From: Lachnospiraceae bacterium UBA3282
GTDB taxonomy: Bacteria; Bacillota; Clostridia; Lachnospirales; Lachnospiraceae
Length of the DNA: 54,599 nt
Assembly: GCA_002361735.1 (NCBI GenBank)
Contig: DETS01000114.1
Location: forward strand, 4,648 to 59,246
Direction of reading: 5' to 3'
The translations under genes and the position numbers were made by a program. This document shows positions 17,101 to 25,947 of the stretch, piece by piece (the first letter of the stretch is position 1; the number at the start of each line of letters is the position of its first letter). The notes beneath the pieces were generated by a model. That model ran no database searches. It saw only the letters and a list, made by a program, of their open reading frames with translations, and was not told the DNA's origin.

Positions 17101-18435
17101 GTGGATCAGATTTCGTTATTTGATAGGGAAATGCCGCAGCCTTTAGCGGCAAAGCTCAGGCCGGAAAGCCTGGAGGAGTATGTGGGGCAGAGTCATCTGC
17201 TCGGAAAAGGAAAGATACTCAGACGACTGATTGAACAGGATCAGGTTTCTTCCATGATTTTTTGGGGACCGCCGGGTGTGGGAAAGACGACACTGGCGAG
17301 GATCATCGCCAATAAGACAAAGTCTTCTTTTATTGATTTTTCCGCAGTCACCAGCGGCATTAAGGAGATCCGTACCGTGATGGAGCAGGCGGAGAAAAAC
17401 CGTCAGTACGGCATAAAGACGATCTTATTTGTGGACGAGATCCATCGCTTCAATAAAGCGCAACAGGATGCTTTTCTGCCTTTTGTGGAGAAGGGCAGTA
17501 TCATTTTGATTGGCGCGACCACGGAGAATCCTTCTTTTGAAATCAACAGCGCTCTTTTGTCCCGTTGTAAGGTGTTTGTGCTGCAGGCGCTTTCCGCGGA
17601 GGAGATCAAGGGGCTTTTGGCCCGCGCGTTACAGTCGCCGAAGGGCTTCGGCGGGCAGAAGGTCATCATGGACGACGAGCTTTTGGAGATGGTGGCTGTC
17701 TTTGCAAACGGCGACGCCCGAAACGCCCTTTCCACGCTGGAGATGGTGGTCTTAAACGGTGAGATGGACGCGGAGGGTGCGGTCACGGTGACGAAGGAGA
17801 CTTTGGAGCAGTGTACCGCCAGAAAATCACTTTTGTATGATAAAAAGGGGGAGGAGCATTACAATCTCATCTCCGCCTTACATAAATCCATGCGCAATTC
17901 AGACCCTGACGCCGCTATTTATTGGCTTGCGCGGATGTTGGAAGCGGGGGAGGATCCGCTCTATGTGGCAAGGCGCGTGGTGCGCTTTGCCAGCGAAGAT
18001 GTGGGGCTGGCGGATCCCCGTGCCCTGCAGATCGCAGTGGCGGCTTATCAGGCGTGCCATTTTCTGGGGATGCCGGAATGCAACGTTCATCTGACGCAGG
18101 CTGTCGTTTATGTGGCGCTTGCGCCCAAGTCGAACGCCATGGAGGTCTCCTACAACGAGGCGAAGGAGGATGCCATGAAGGACTTGGCGGAGCCGGTACC
18201 GCTGGTGATCCGAAACGGCGTTACGGGGCTGATGCGCGAGATGGATTATGGAAAAGGCTATCAGTACGCCCACGATACGGAGGAGAAGCTGACCAACATG
18301 CAGTGTCTTCCCGATGCGCTTTTGGGACGGGAGTATTATAGGCCCGCAGGCATGGGCGAAGAAGAAGCGCTGAAAAAGCGACTTGCCGAAATCAAGGCAT
18401 GGAAAAAGGCGCATGGGGCAAAAATGGGTGAATAG
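17101..18435 (+). CDS. rarA: Replication-associated recombination protein A (AAA+ ATPase)
   Basis: The 444-residue AAA+ protein has Walker A GPPGVGKTT (about residues 57-65), Walker B LFVDEIHRF, and the SRCKVF arginine-finger region. The C-terminal domain has RMLEAGEDPLYVARRVVRFASEDVG, typical of RarA/MgsA. It acts at stalled replication forks, working with SSB and RecA. The start is a GTG five bases after the bactofilin stop; the ribosome binding site (AAGAGA) is weak, so coupling is likely. Length is normal. Confidence 0.93.
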   Translation: MDQISLFDREMPQPLAAKLRPESLEEYVGQSHLLGKGKILRRLIEQDQVSSMIFWGPPGVGKTTLARIIANKTKSSFIDFSAVTSGIKEIRTVMEQAEKNRQYGIKTILFVDEIHRFNKAQQDAFLPFVEKGSIILIGATTENPSFEINSALLSRCKVFVLQALSAEEIKGLLARALQSPKGFGGQKVIMDDELLEMVAVFANGDARNALSTLEMVVLNGEMDAEGAVTVTKETLEQCTARKSLLYDKKGEEHYNLISALHKSMRNSDPDAAIYWLARMLEAGEDPLYVARRVVRFASEDVGLADPRALQIAVAAYQACHFLGMPECNVHLTQAVVYVALAPKSNAMEVSYNEAKEDAMKDLAEPVPLVIRNGVTGLMREMDYGKGYQYAHDTEEKLTNMQCLPDALLGREYYRPAGMGEEEALKKRLAEIKAWKKAHGAKMGE

Positions 18436-18458
18436 TTTGGCGGAAATGAACGAAAGCA

Positions 18459-18487
18459 TTGATTTAACACGCATTATGCTTTATAAT
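18459..18487 (+). promoter_or_regulatory. purA promoter
   Basis: TTGATT (18459-18464) and a perfect TATAAT (18482-18487) with a 17-bp spacer form a strong sigma-A promoter. Transcription would start near 18494 and leave a leader of about 80 bases before purA. Confidence 0.75.
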
Positions 18488-18504
18488 TAGAAAGTAAGAA
18501 ACAG

Positions 18505-18533
18505 GAGTCGGTTTTTTACAACCGGCTCTTTCT
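18505..18533 (+). terminator. Hairpin in the purA leader
   Basis: GAGTCGGTT (18505-18513) pairs with AACCGGCTC (18520-18528) through nine pairs with one G-T, followed by a short T-rich stretch (TTTCT). It could end rarA transcription. However, it lies downstream of the purA promoter, so it may also be an attenuator of purA. The T run is weak. Confidence 0.5.
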
Positions 18534-18574
18534 ATGCGCGTATAAGCAGAGTAGGAAGTAAGGAGGGTTAACCT

Positions 18575-19867
18575 ATGGTAAAAGCTGTAGTGGGCGCTAA
18601 TTGGGGCGACGAGGGAAAAGGAAAGATCACGGATACGCTGGCGGAAAAAGCGGATATCGTGGTGCGTTTTCAAGGTGGCGCGAACGCGGGTCACACCATT
18701 GTCAATAATTACGGCAAGTTTGCGTTACATACACTGCCGTCGGGTGTGTTTTACGGGCATACCACCAGCATTATCGGTAACGGCGTAGCGCTCAATATCC
18801 CGATTCTGATAGAGGAGATCAAATCTTTGACGGACAGAGATGTGCCGATGCCTAAGATTTTGGTTTCTGACCGCTGCCAGATCGTGATGCCCTACCACAT
18901 TCTGTTTGATCAGTATGAGGAAGAAAGACTGGGCGGAAAGTCCTTCGGCTCTACGAAGTCGGGGATTGCGCCTTTTTATTCCGATAAATATGCGAAGATC
19001 GGTTTTCAGGTGAGCGAGCTTTTTGATGAGGATGCCCTCAAAGAGAAGCTGGAGCGGGTGTGCGTGACAAAGAACGTGCTTTTGGAGCACCTTTATCATA
19101 AGCCTGCCGTTGATCCCGAGGAGTTGTTTGCCACCATGCGGCAGTATCGGGAGATGATCGCCCCCTATGTGTGCGACGTGTCCTCTTATCTGGATCAGGC
19201 GCTTAAGGATGGCAAGACCGTGCTGCTGGAGGGGCAGCTTGGTACACTCAAGGATCCCGATCACGGTATTTACCCGATGGTGACGTCCTCCTCCACACTG
19301 GCGGCTTACGGCGCGATCGGCGCGGGCGTTCCGCCTTATGAGATCAAGCAGATCATTACGGTTTGTAAGGCATATTCCTCCGCGGTGGGCGCGGGTGCAT
19401 TTGTGTCGGAGATCTTTGGCGATGAGGCGGATGAGTTAAGACGCCGCGGCGGAGACGGCGGGGAGTTCGGTGCGACCACGGGGCGTCCCAGGAGAATGGG
19501 CTGGTTTGACTGCGTGGCATCCAAATACGGCTGTCGTCTGCAGGGAACCACGGATGTGGCTTTTACGGTGCTGGATGTGCTGGGCTATCTGGACGAGATT
19601 CCCGTGTGCGTGGGTTATGAGGTAGACGGCGAAGTGACAACAGATTTCCCCGTAACTTGCAAGCTGGAGAAGGCAAAACCTGTGCTCAAGAAAATGCCGG
19701 GTTGGAAGTGTGAGATCCGCGGCATTAAAAAGTATGAGGAGCTGCCCGAGAATTGCCGAAACTATGTGGAGTTTATCGAGGAGCAGATTGGGTATCCGAT
19801 TACCATGGTGTCAAACGGTCCCGGCAGAGAAGACATTATCTATAGAGAAAGCCCGCTGAAAAAATAG
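18575..19867 (+). CDS. purA: Adenylosuccinate synthetase
   Basis: The 430-residue enzyme opens with WGDEGKGKITD, the GTP-binding P-loop of PurA, followed by the QGGANAGHT segment. It has the GTTTG-type region and the GPGREDII C-terminal motif. It joins IMP to aspartate using GTP to give adenylosuccinate, the step before PurB in AMP synthesis. AAGGAGG precedes the ATG with a short spacer. It is transcribed from its own promoter and has a strong terminator downstream, so it is probably monocistronic. Confidence 0.96.
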   Translation: MVKAVVGANWGDEGKGKITDTLAEKADIVVRFQGGANAGHTIVNNYGKFALHTLPSGVFYGHTTSIIGNGVALNIPILIEEIKSLTDRDVPMPKILVSDRCQIVMPYHILFDQYEEERLGGKSFGSTKSGIAPFYSDKYAKIGFQVSELFDEDALKEKLERVCVTKNVLLEHLYHKPAVDPEELFATMRQYREMIAPYVCDVSSYLDQALKDGKTVLLEGQLGTLKDPDHGIYPMVTSSSTLAAYGAIGAGVPPYEIKQIITVCKAYSSAVGAGAFVSEIFGDEADELRRRGGDGGEFGATTGRPRRMGWFDCVASKYGCRLQGTTDVAFTVLDVLGYLDEIPVCVGYEVDGEVTTDFPVTCKLEKAKPVLKKMPGWKCEIRGIKKYEELPENCRNYVEFIEEQIGYPITMVSNGPGREDIIYRESPLKK

Positions 19868-19890
19868 GCGGAGAATACAGAAAGAGAAAA

Positions 19891-19920
19891 GGCAGCGGGG
19901 ATGGTTTCGCTGCCTTATCT
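19891..19920 (+). terminator. Terminator of purA
   Basis: GGCAGCG (19891-19897) pairs perfectly with CGCTGCC (19908-19914) and is followed by TTATCTGTT. Confidence 0.7.
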
Positions 19921-19974
19921 GTTGGGAAGACTATGATTAAAACGGTTTAGAGAGGCTGAAAAAGGAGGATTATC

Positions 19975-20721
19975 ATGTTACTGGAGAATAAGGTGGCGAT
20001 TGTGACAGGCGGCAGCAGAGGCATTGGCTATGCGACCGTGGAGGCATTTTTGCAGGAGGGCGCGACGGTGGTGCTGTGCGCGAGCCGTCAGGAGACCGCG
20101 GACAAGGCGGTGGCGAAGCTGAAAGAGACGTATCCGGATGCGGCGGTGGAGGGGATACTTCCGAACCTTTCCGATTATGCGGCGGTGAAGGCTGCTTTTG
20201 ACAGTGTGGCGCAAAAATATGGGCGGATCGACATTCTGGTGAATAATGCGGGCGTGTCGGAAAGTACGCCTTTTACGGAATATACGGATGAAATCTTTGA
20301 TAAGGTGATGGACTTAAATATCAGGGGCGTGTTTAACTGCTCCAAGGCAGCGAGCGGGCATATGATCGCGGTGGGGAGCGGTGTGATCTTAAATACCTCT
20401 TCCATGGTGAGCCGGGACGGACAGCCTGCGGGAATTGCTTATCCCACCTCCAAGTTTGCGGTCAATGGCTTTACCTTGTCGCTGGCCAGAGAACTGGGAC
20501 CGAAGGGAATCCGTGTCAATGCGGTGGCGCCGGGCATCACCTACACGGATATGATGCGCCGGGTTCCCAAAGAAGTGATCGATCCGATGATCGCGCAGAT
20601 TCCGTTACGGAGGATGGGACAGCCCGAGGATATTGCCAATGCCTTTGTATTTTTGGCATCCGACAAGGCTTCCTATATCAGCGGCGAAGTGCTGCATGTG
20701 GACGGTTTGGCGAGGACTTGA
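19975..20721 (+). CDS. SDR-family oxidoreductase, FabG-like
   Basis: The 248-residue protein has the classical short-chain dehydrogenase motifs. These are TGGSRGIG near residue 12 (NAD(P) binding), NNAG near residue 87, Ser in NTSSMVS, and the YPTSK catalytic Tyr-Lys pair near residue 156. It reduces a ketone or oxidises an alcohol; FabG-like and BaiA-like enzymes are both possible. I recall similar length and LKE-YP pattern in bile acid hydroxysteroid dehydrogenases, but this is not enough to claim that. GGAGGA lies just upstream. The gene sits alone with a motif copy immediately after its stop (20727-20737). Confidence 0.85.
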   Translation: MLLENKVAIVTGGSRGIGYATVEAFLQEGATVVLCASRQETADKAVAKLKETYPDAAVEGILPNLSDYAAVKAAFDSVAQKYGRIDILVNNAGVSESTPFTEYTDEIFDKVMDLNIRGVFNCSKAASGHMIAVGSGVILNTSSMVSRDGQPAGIAYPTSKFAVNGFTLSLARELGPKGIRVNAVAPGITYTDMMRRVPKEVIDPMIAQIPLRRMGQPEDIANAFVFLASDKASYISGEVLHVDGLART

Positions 20722-20761
20722 TGTGCGTTATGTAAACTAAAGAGGCGAGAGGAAAGAGAAA

Positions 20762-21367
20762 ATGATCACAACCATCATATTTGATATTGGAAATGTTTTG
20801 GCGGATTTTACATGGAGAGAGCACTATGAGCGGTTCGGTTTTAACGAGGATATGATAGAACGTCTTGCCAATGCAACGGTCAGGAGTCCGCTGTGGAACG
20901 AGTACGATAAAGGCGTCATGACTTACGAAGAACTGTTTCAGGGCTTTGTTAAAAATGACCCGGAGATCGAGCCGCAGCTTCGAGAAGCATTTTCGGATGT
21001 AAGCACCATGGTGATTCACAACGATTACGCGATTCCCTGGATTCATGCTTTGCAGGAGAAGGGTTACCGTTGTTTGTATCTGTCGAATTTTTCTGAACGG
21101 GCGCATAAGGAGTGTGCGGCGGCGCTCGACTTCATTCCGCATATGGACGGCGGCATCCTGTCTTATCAGGAAAAGATCATCAAGCCCATGCCGGAAATTT
21201 ATCAGCTTTTGATCGACCGCTATGGGCTTACGCCTGAGGAGTGTGTGTTTCTGGACGATACACAAAGGAATCTGGATGCGGCGGAGGAGTTCGGGATCCA
21301 TACCATACACTTTGAAAATCAGGCGCAGGCGATCGAGGAGCTGCGGAAGCTCGGGGTGGAGGCGTAG
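20762..21367 (+). CDS. HAD-superfamily phosphatase, YihX-like
   Basis: The 201-residue protein has the HAD motifs: DIGNVLADF near residue 8 (nucleophile Asp8; Gly takes the usual second Asp place, as in YihX-type members), LYLSNFS (motif II), KPMPEIY (motif III Lys), and LDDTQRNLDAA (motif IV). A helical cap lies between motifs I and II. YihX removes phosphate from glucose-1-phosphate; the substrate here is unknown. AGGAAAG precedes the ATG. It is 40 bases after the SDR stop and ends at a strong terminator. Confidence 0.85.
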   Translation: MITTIIFDIGNVLADFTWREHYERFGFNEDMIERLANATVRSPLWNEYDKGVMTYEELFQGFVKNDPEIEPQLREAFSDVSTMVIHNDYAIPWIHALQEKGYRCLYLSNFSERAHKECAAALDFIPHMDGGILSYQEKIIKPMPEIYQLLIDRYGLTPEECVFLDDTQRNLDAAEEFGIHTIHFENQAQAIEELRKLGVEA

Positions 21368-21387
21368 CCCTAAAATGAGAGGGAAAT

Positions 21388-21425
21388 ACCCATTGGCTGT
21401 TGAGGCGGTCAGTGGGTGTTTTTTT
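21388..21425 (+). terminator. Terminator after the HAD gene
   Basis: ACCCATT (21388-21394) pairs with AGTGGGT (21411-21417) with one G-T pair, and is followed at once by GTTTTTTT. A textbook intrinsic terminator. Confidence 0.8.
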
Positions 21426-21586
21426 GCGCGGATCGGAGTGGAACGGAGACCGCGAATGAAAGATGCGAAGCATCTTGAGTCTGTTTATACGCACGCCCTC
21501 ATGTGGTAAAAATTTTTAAATTTATGTCAGAAAAATCATTTTGACTGCGAATGATAAGTAAGAAAGCAGATAAGGTGGTGGTTCAA

Positions 21587-22135
21587 GTGGAAATCAACGA
21601 AAGCAATTTTGTCAGACAACTGAAAAAGAGAAATGAACAGGCTTTGTATTACGTCATAGACCATTACGGCTGGGTGATGAAAACGGTTGTCAGGAGGCAG
21701 ATGGGGACGATTCCGCATCTGTGGGACGACTGCATGAACGATACGCTCTTAGCTGTGTGGGATCATATTGACAGCTTCGACTCGAAACGATCGACGTTTC
21801 AGAATTGGCTTGCCGGGGTATGCCGTTTTAAGGCACTGACTTATGTGCGCAAATATATCGACGCCTCAAAGGAAGATTTGGTGGAGTGGATGCCGGAGTG
21901 GGAGGACGAGACAGCGCAGTGGGAATTTCGCAGGCGCGAATATGAGGAAGAAGCCGGACGTATCCTTTCTTTTCTAAAGAAAGAAGATGCCGAAATTTTT
22001 CGCTTAGTTTATTTGGAAGAATTGACCATGGACGAGGTGGCACAGCGCATGAATATGAGTAAAACAGCGATTTACGGGCGCATCAGCAGAGGCAGAAAAC
22101 AACTGCGGCGGACCATTGCGGAAAGTGAGGTGTAG
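21587..22135 (+). CDS. ECF-type RNA polymerase sigma factor
   Basis: The 182-residue protein has sigma region 2 (NEQALYYVIDHYGWVMKTVV, DDCMNDTLLAVWDHIDSFD, FQNWLAGVCRFKALTYVRK) and region 4 (EIFRLVYLEELTMDEVAQRM, then a helix-turn-helix with RGRKQLRR). It directs RNA polymerase to envelope-stress-type promoters. I chose the GTG at 21587 because AAGGTGGTG lies upstream; an in-frame ATG at 21551 has no ribosome binding site. The anti-sigma gene follows after three bases. The pair is SigV/RsiV-like in layout. Confidence 0.88.
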   Translation: MEINESNFVRQLKKRNEQALYYVIDHYGWVMKTVVRRQMGTIPHLWDDCMNDTLLAVWDHIDSFDSKRSTFQNWLAGVCRFKALTYVRKYIDASKEDLVEWMPEWEDETAQWEFRRREYEEEAGRILSFLKKEDAEIFRLVYLEELTMDEVAQRMNMSKTAIYGRISRGRKQLRRTIAESEV

Positions 22136-22138
22136 GAT

Positions 22139-23149
22139 ATGTCCAGAATTTATGAAATGTGTAACGATATTGATTCAGAGGATCTTTTGCAGGAAAAAGA
22201 ACAGTTGTCGGAGAAAGAAAGAGGAAGGATGGTGGATTTTTTGAAAAGCGAGGGCATCATTTCCGAAAGAGGAAAGAAGAAAAGGCATAACGTCGGCAGG
22301 ATTGTGGGATGGTCAGCGGCAGCAGCGGCGCTTGTGTTGGTAGTTGTACCGAACGTGTCCGCCAATGCTGCGTATGCCATGGAGCAGATTCCGATTTTGG
22401 GTAGTGTCATCAAGGTGGTGACCATTCGGAATTACCAGTTTGAGAGCGAAAATTATTCGGCGGATATACAGGAAGTGCAGCTGGAGCAGAGCGGCGGAGC
22501 GGAAAAAGCAGAAATAAAAGATGCCGAAACGGAAAATGCCTTGATAGGAGAGCGGGTGGCAGAAGATGCCGGAGCAGAAAATACCATGAAAGAGGATAAC
22601 GGGGTAGCATCAGACAGAATGAACGGCTCGATTCAGACGATCAACGAAAGCATCGAGGAGATGACTGATCGCTTGATTGCCAGATTCGAGGAACAGAAAG
22701 AACAGGAAGAAGGACATGGCTGTATGGAAACAACACATGAGGTGATAACGGATACGGATACATGGTTTACGCTGCGGATCAATGTGACGGAGATAGCCGC
22801 AAGCGGTTATCAGTATCAATACTATTATCACATCGATAAAAAGACGGGCGAGATTGCTTCCCTGAAGAATCTATTTAAAGAGGGCGCGGACTATATCAGC
22901 CCTATCAGTGAAAATATCAAGGAGCAGATGAGGAAAGAAATGCAGGCAGATGAATCGAAAATATACTGGATCGATTCAGAGGATGATTTCGTTGAGCAGT
23001 TTGAGGCAATCAAAGAAGATCAGAATTTCTATCTGAATGAGGATGGACAAATCGTGATCTGCTTTGATGAGTATGAGGTTGCTCCCGGTTATATGGGATT
23101 GGTGGAGTTTGCTGTGGATGAGGACGCGGTGGCGGGGGTTAGAAAGTGA
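22139..23149 (+). CDS. RsiV-like anti-sigma factor with DUF3298 domain
   Basis: The 336-residue protein has a cytoplasmic N-terminal part (residues 1-60). One membrane span follows (RIVGWSAAAAALVLVVVP), then a long acidic external linker and a C-terminal DUF3298-like domain (DTWFTLRINVTEIAASGYQY, then HIDKKTGEIASLKNLF and EEVAPG-type FDEYEVAPGYMG). In B. subtilis, RsiV binds lysozyme through this domain and is cleaved to free SigV. It follows the sigma gene by three bases. Two amphipathic helices (IQTINESIEEMTDRLIARFE) lie in the linker. The stimulus in this organism is unknown. Confidence 0.8.
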   Translation: MSRIYEMCNDIDSEDLLQEKEQLSEKERGRMVDFLKSEGIISERGKKKRHNVGRIVGWSAAAAALVLVVVPNVSANAAYAMEQIPILGSVIKVVTIRNYQFESENYSADIQEVQLEQSGGAEKAEIKDAETENALIGERVAEDAGAENTMKEDNGVASDRMNGSIQTINESIEEMTDRLIARFEEQKEQEEGHGCMETTHEVITDTDTWFTLRINVTEIAASGYQYQYYYHIDKKTGEIASLKNLFKEGADYISPISENIKEQMRKEMQADESKIYWIDSEDDFVEQFEAIKEDQNFYLNEDGQIVICFDEYEVAPGYMGLVEFAVDEDAVAGVRK

Positions 23150-23176
23150 TACTTGCTTTTTATCAGGAAGCGGCAA

Positions 23177-24331
23177 CTATTTGCACAGTTCCTCCGCCAA
23201 TGCCTCAATCTGCGCCACATTTTCCTCCGTCAGGGCGGAGCGGATCTGCACCGAGTTTTCCGTATAGGCAATCTCCTTACAGCCCTCTAATCTGGTGCGC
23301 ATTGCCTTTGCTGCCATGGGCGCCCAAGAACCGTTCTCGATCAGGGCGATGGTGCGCTTCTGGTAGCTGTGTTCCTTCAATTCATCAATAAACTCCCGCA
23401 TGAAAGGGAAGATGTCGGCGTTGTAGGTGGTGGTGGCGAGCACCAGCTTGCCGTAACGGAAAGCATCCTCCACACATTCCGCCATATCCTCTCTGGCGAG
23501 GTCCGCAACAACCACTTTCGGGCAGCCTTTTTCGGTCAGCTTTTCCGCTAATAATTCAGCGGCTTTTTTGGTATTTCCGTAGACGGAAGTGTAGGCGATC
23601 ATAACGCCCTCGGACTCCACGCCGTAAGAAGACCATGTCTGGTATAGGTTTACATAATATTCCAAATTCTCTTTCAAAACAGGACCGTGCAGGGGACAGA
23701 TGATCTGAATGTCGAGAGCCGTCGCCTTTTTCAGGAGGTTCTGTACCTGCATACCGAATTTTCCGACGATGCCGAAGTAGTAACGGCGCGCTTCACATGC
23801 CCAGTCCTCGTCGGCGTCGAGGGCACCGAATTTGCCGAAACCGTCGGCAGAGAAAAGCACCTTGTCCTTCGTGTCGTAGGTGACCATGACCTCGGGCCAG
23901 TGCACCATTGGTGCAGCGACGAACTGAAGGGTGTGTGCTCCCAGGGAAATAGAATCCCCTTCTTTGATGATCTGCCGTCTGTCGGCGTAGTCTGTGCCGA
24001 AAAACTGTTTCATCATCGTAAAGGCAGGTGCGGAAGCGATGATCACTGCCTGCGGGTAAGCCTTTGCAAAAACGTCTATGTTTGCGGAGTGATCAGGCTC
24101 CATATGCTGTACGATCAGGTAGTCGGGAGTGCGGCCGCCTAGTGCGGCTTTCAGGTTCTGCATCCACTCATCCCCGAAATGAACATCTACCGTATCCATC
24201 ACGGCGATCTTCTCGTCCATGATTACATAGGAATTGTAAGCCATGCCGTTTTCTACAACGTATTGCCCTTCGAAAAGGTCGATGTCGTGGTCGTTTACGC
24301 CTATGTATTTGATGTCGTTTGTGATTTGCAT
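23177..24331 (-). CDS. fprA: FprA-family A-type flavoprotein (flavodiiron protein)
   Basis: The 384-residue protein has an N-terminal metallo-beta-lactamase-like domain with the diiron ligands in HMEPDHSAN (HxExDH) and a C-terminal flavodoxin domain (AYTSVYGNTKKAAELLA). Such enzymes reduce oxygen to water or NO to N2O in anaerobes. A promoter lies upstream, and AAGGAGAA precedes the ATG. The gene is convergent with the anti-sigma gene. A motif copy, coding YVNLY, lies at 23648-23658. Confidence 0.92.
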   Translation of the reverse strand: MQITNDIKYIGVNDHDIDLFEGQYVVENGMAYNSYVIMDEKIAVMDTVDVHFGDEWMQNLKAALGGRTPDYLIVQHMEPDHSANIDVFAKAYPQAVIIASAPAFTMMKQFFGTDYADRRQIIKEGDSISLGAHTLQFVAAPMVHWPEVMVTYDTKDKVLFSADGFGKFGALDADEDWACEARRYYFGIVGKFGMQVQNLLKKATALDIQIICPLHGPVLKENLEYYVNLYQTWSSYGVESEGVMIAYTSVYGNTKKAAELLAEKLTEKGCPKVVVADLAREDMAECVEDAFRYGKLVLATTTYNADIFPFMREFIDELKEHSYQKRTIALIENGSWAPMAAKAMRTRLEGCKEIAYTENSVQIRSALTEENVAQIEALAEELCK

Positions 24332-24373
24332 GGTAAGTTCTCCTTTTTCTTATTTTAGTTGACTTGCGATTTC

Positions 24374-24402
24374 ACTATAGTACATATTGTAAAAGTCTGC
24401 AA
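24374..24402 (-). promoter_or_regulatory. fprA promoter
   Basis: On the minus strand TTGCAG (24402-24397) and TATAGT (24379-24374) with a 17-bp spacer form a good sigma-A promoter about 40 bases before fprA. Confidence 0.6.
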
Positions 24403-24535
24403 CAGTAATGATACACGATTGTCATCGTATTATCAACAAAATGTGTGCAGACTTGCCCGTTGTCAGAAAAACGTGATAGAATAGAGCAGAAATGCGGGCA
24501 GTCAACAAAGATGTTCTTACAGGGTAATTTCTATT

Positions 24536-25695
24536 ATGAATAATAAGGCAAAACGAATTTTGCAGGGTATGATATATGTTTCTGTCTTTATCATAGGGCT
24601 GTGCGCGGGAATCCTTTTATTTGGCGATAGCTCTGTGTGGCGGGATCGGACGGATGCGGCAGAGGCGGAAATTTCTGCGTCTGAGGTGGCGGAAATCGCG
24701 GTAAACTATCCGTTTCCTTTCGCTGAGAACGGCTGGTCGTTAGTCCTGCGGGAGAGTATCAAAGAAGATGAGCAGGACAGGGATTCCGTGGAGCGGAGCT
24801 TTTGCCTGTATGACGGGAACTGACGGGCTCTGTTTTCAGTGGGACAGCAAGACGCAGAGATTTGTGGAGAAACCCGTGACAATTCCGTGGTATCAGGAAG
24901 GTTCTGTCAGGGATGAGGCATTTTTGGTATGCGGCAAAGGGAATGGCGCAGAAGAAAGCCTGTGTATCCGCGATTGCCTGGAAGAACAGGACATCTACAC
25001 GGGGAACGTGATTAGATATGATACCGGCAATCTGAAGAATGAGAAATATTATCAGTATTTGTTTTGGGAAGGGCTTGAAACATTTTGGAGTGATGAGAAT
25101 GACAGTCCGATTCGATTTTGCAATGAACAGTTAGAGTTAATAGAGTATGAGGATAAACAGGCGTTTTTGGCGGATCACGGGTTTGCGGGAGAGGAGCCCT
25201 TTTACGAATACCGTGACCGGTTTGGCAATCTGATCATGGAGCTTTATTTCGATCAGCAGGCAGGGCGAATTTTCCAAGTTGACTGTTTACGGAGATGATG
25301 TCAGTAAATATGCGTCCGGTTACAAAGAGATTTATGAGTACACGGATGACGGCAAAATATCTTCCTTTGAGGCGAGAGGAATGGATCTGGTCGATCGGGT
25401 ACCGATGGAAGTCGAATTGCTTTCTTTGGATTATATTTACCGCGATGACGGGACGCTGCATCATAGAGAATATCATCATTACGCCAAATTCTTTAGCAGC
25501 ACCGGACAATGGGAGGGCGGCGATTATGATGAACAGGGCAGACTGGTCTATCAATGCGGTTATATCACGCATGGCGCGATGGACGAATATTACCTATATG
25601 ACGGAAATCATACAGAGCCGAAATATTGCCTGTTTTTGGATTGGGGAAATAATACTGCCTATGTGCGGATGATTACATATGACAGTGCCCGCTGA
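24536..25695 (+). pseudogene. Membrane-anchored protein broken by two tandem duplications
   Basis: Three overlapping frames read as one protein. Frame one (24536-24823) has a signal-anchor (ILQGMIYVSVFIIGLCAGIL) and ends RSFCLYDGN. Frame two takes over with DGLCFQWDSK to about 25264, then frame three continues from QGEFSKLTVYGDD to the stop at 25695. At the first junction TGACGGG is repeated 10 bases apart (TGACGGGAAC then TGACGGGCTC); removing one 10-base unit restores YDGLCFQW. At the second, CAGG is repeated in CAGGCAGGGCG; removing four bases restores DQQGEFSKLT. Each duplication shifts the frame by +1. The intact protein would be about 380 residues with YD-type repeats (YRDRFGN, DEQGRLVYQ). 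No family is recognised. Confidence 0.8.
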
Positions 25696-25837
25696 CGGTG
25701 CTTTTGCCAAAAGTTGGCTTTGCGTGGACGGGGTGTTTCTGGCGGGGCCGGTCTCCAATGCGATCGGCGGGCTGGCGTGTTTCGTGACGATGTATTTTAC
25801 GCTTTATAAGAGGTTGAAATACGATGAAAAAGTCTGA
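25696..25837 (+). pseudogene. Remnant of a MATE transporter C-terminus
   Basis: A reading ending in TGA at 25835-25837 gives VDGVFLAGPVSNAIGGLACF then VTMYFTLYKRLKYDEKV. It is like the last span and tail of multidrug MATE transporters, where AGP(I/V)S is typical. Upstream bases read LTVLLPKV in another frame, so the fragment is both truncated and frameshifted. It has no start and lies between two unrelated genes. Confidence 0.6.
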
Positions 25838-25947
25838 CATTATAGTAGAGTTTGAGAGCAAAAAGGGATTGCAAACAGAAAGGGATTTAGAGGGAAAGCA
25901 CTGTGACATAGAAAAGTTGTATTTGTAATCATTCGGAGAGGAAAATT

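Noticed and set aside
19975..20721. Bile-acid hydroxysteroid dehydrogenase (BaiA-like) identity for the SDR protein
   Set aside because: Motifs are common to all classical SDRs; no neighbouring bile-acid genes and no specific residues support it.
25824..25928. Tiny ORF of 34 codons beginning MKKSDIIVEFE
   Set aside because: No ribosome binding site; it starts inside the MATE remnant and has no independent support.
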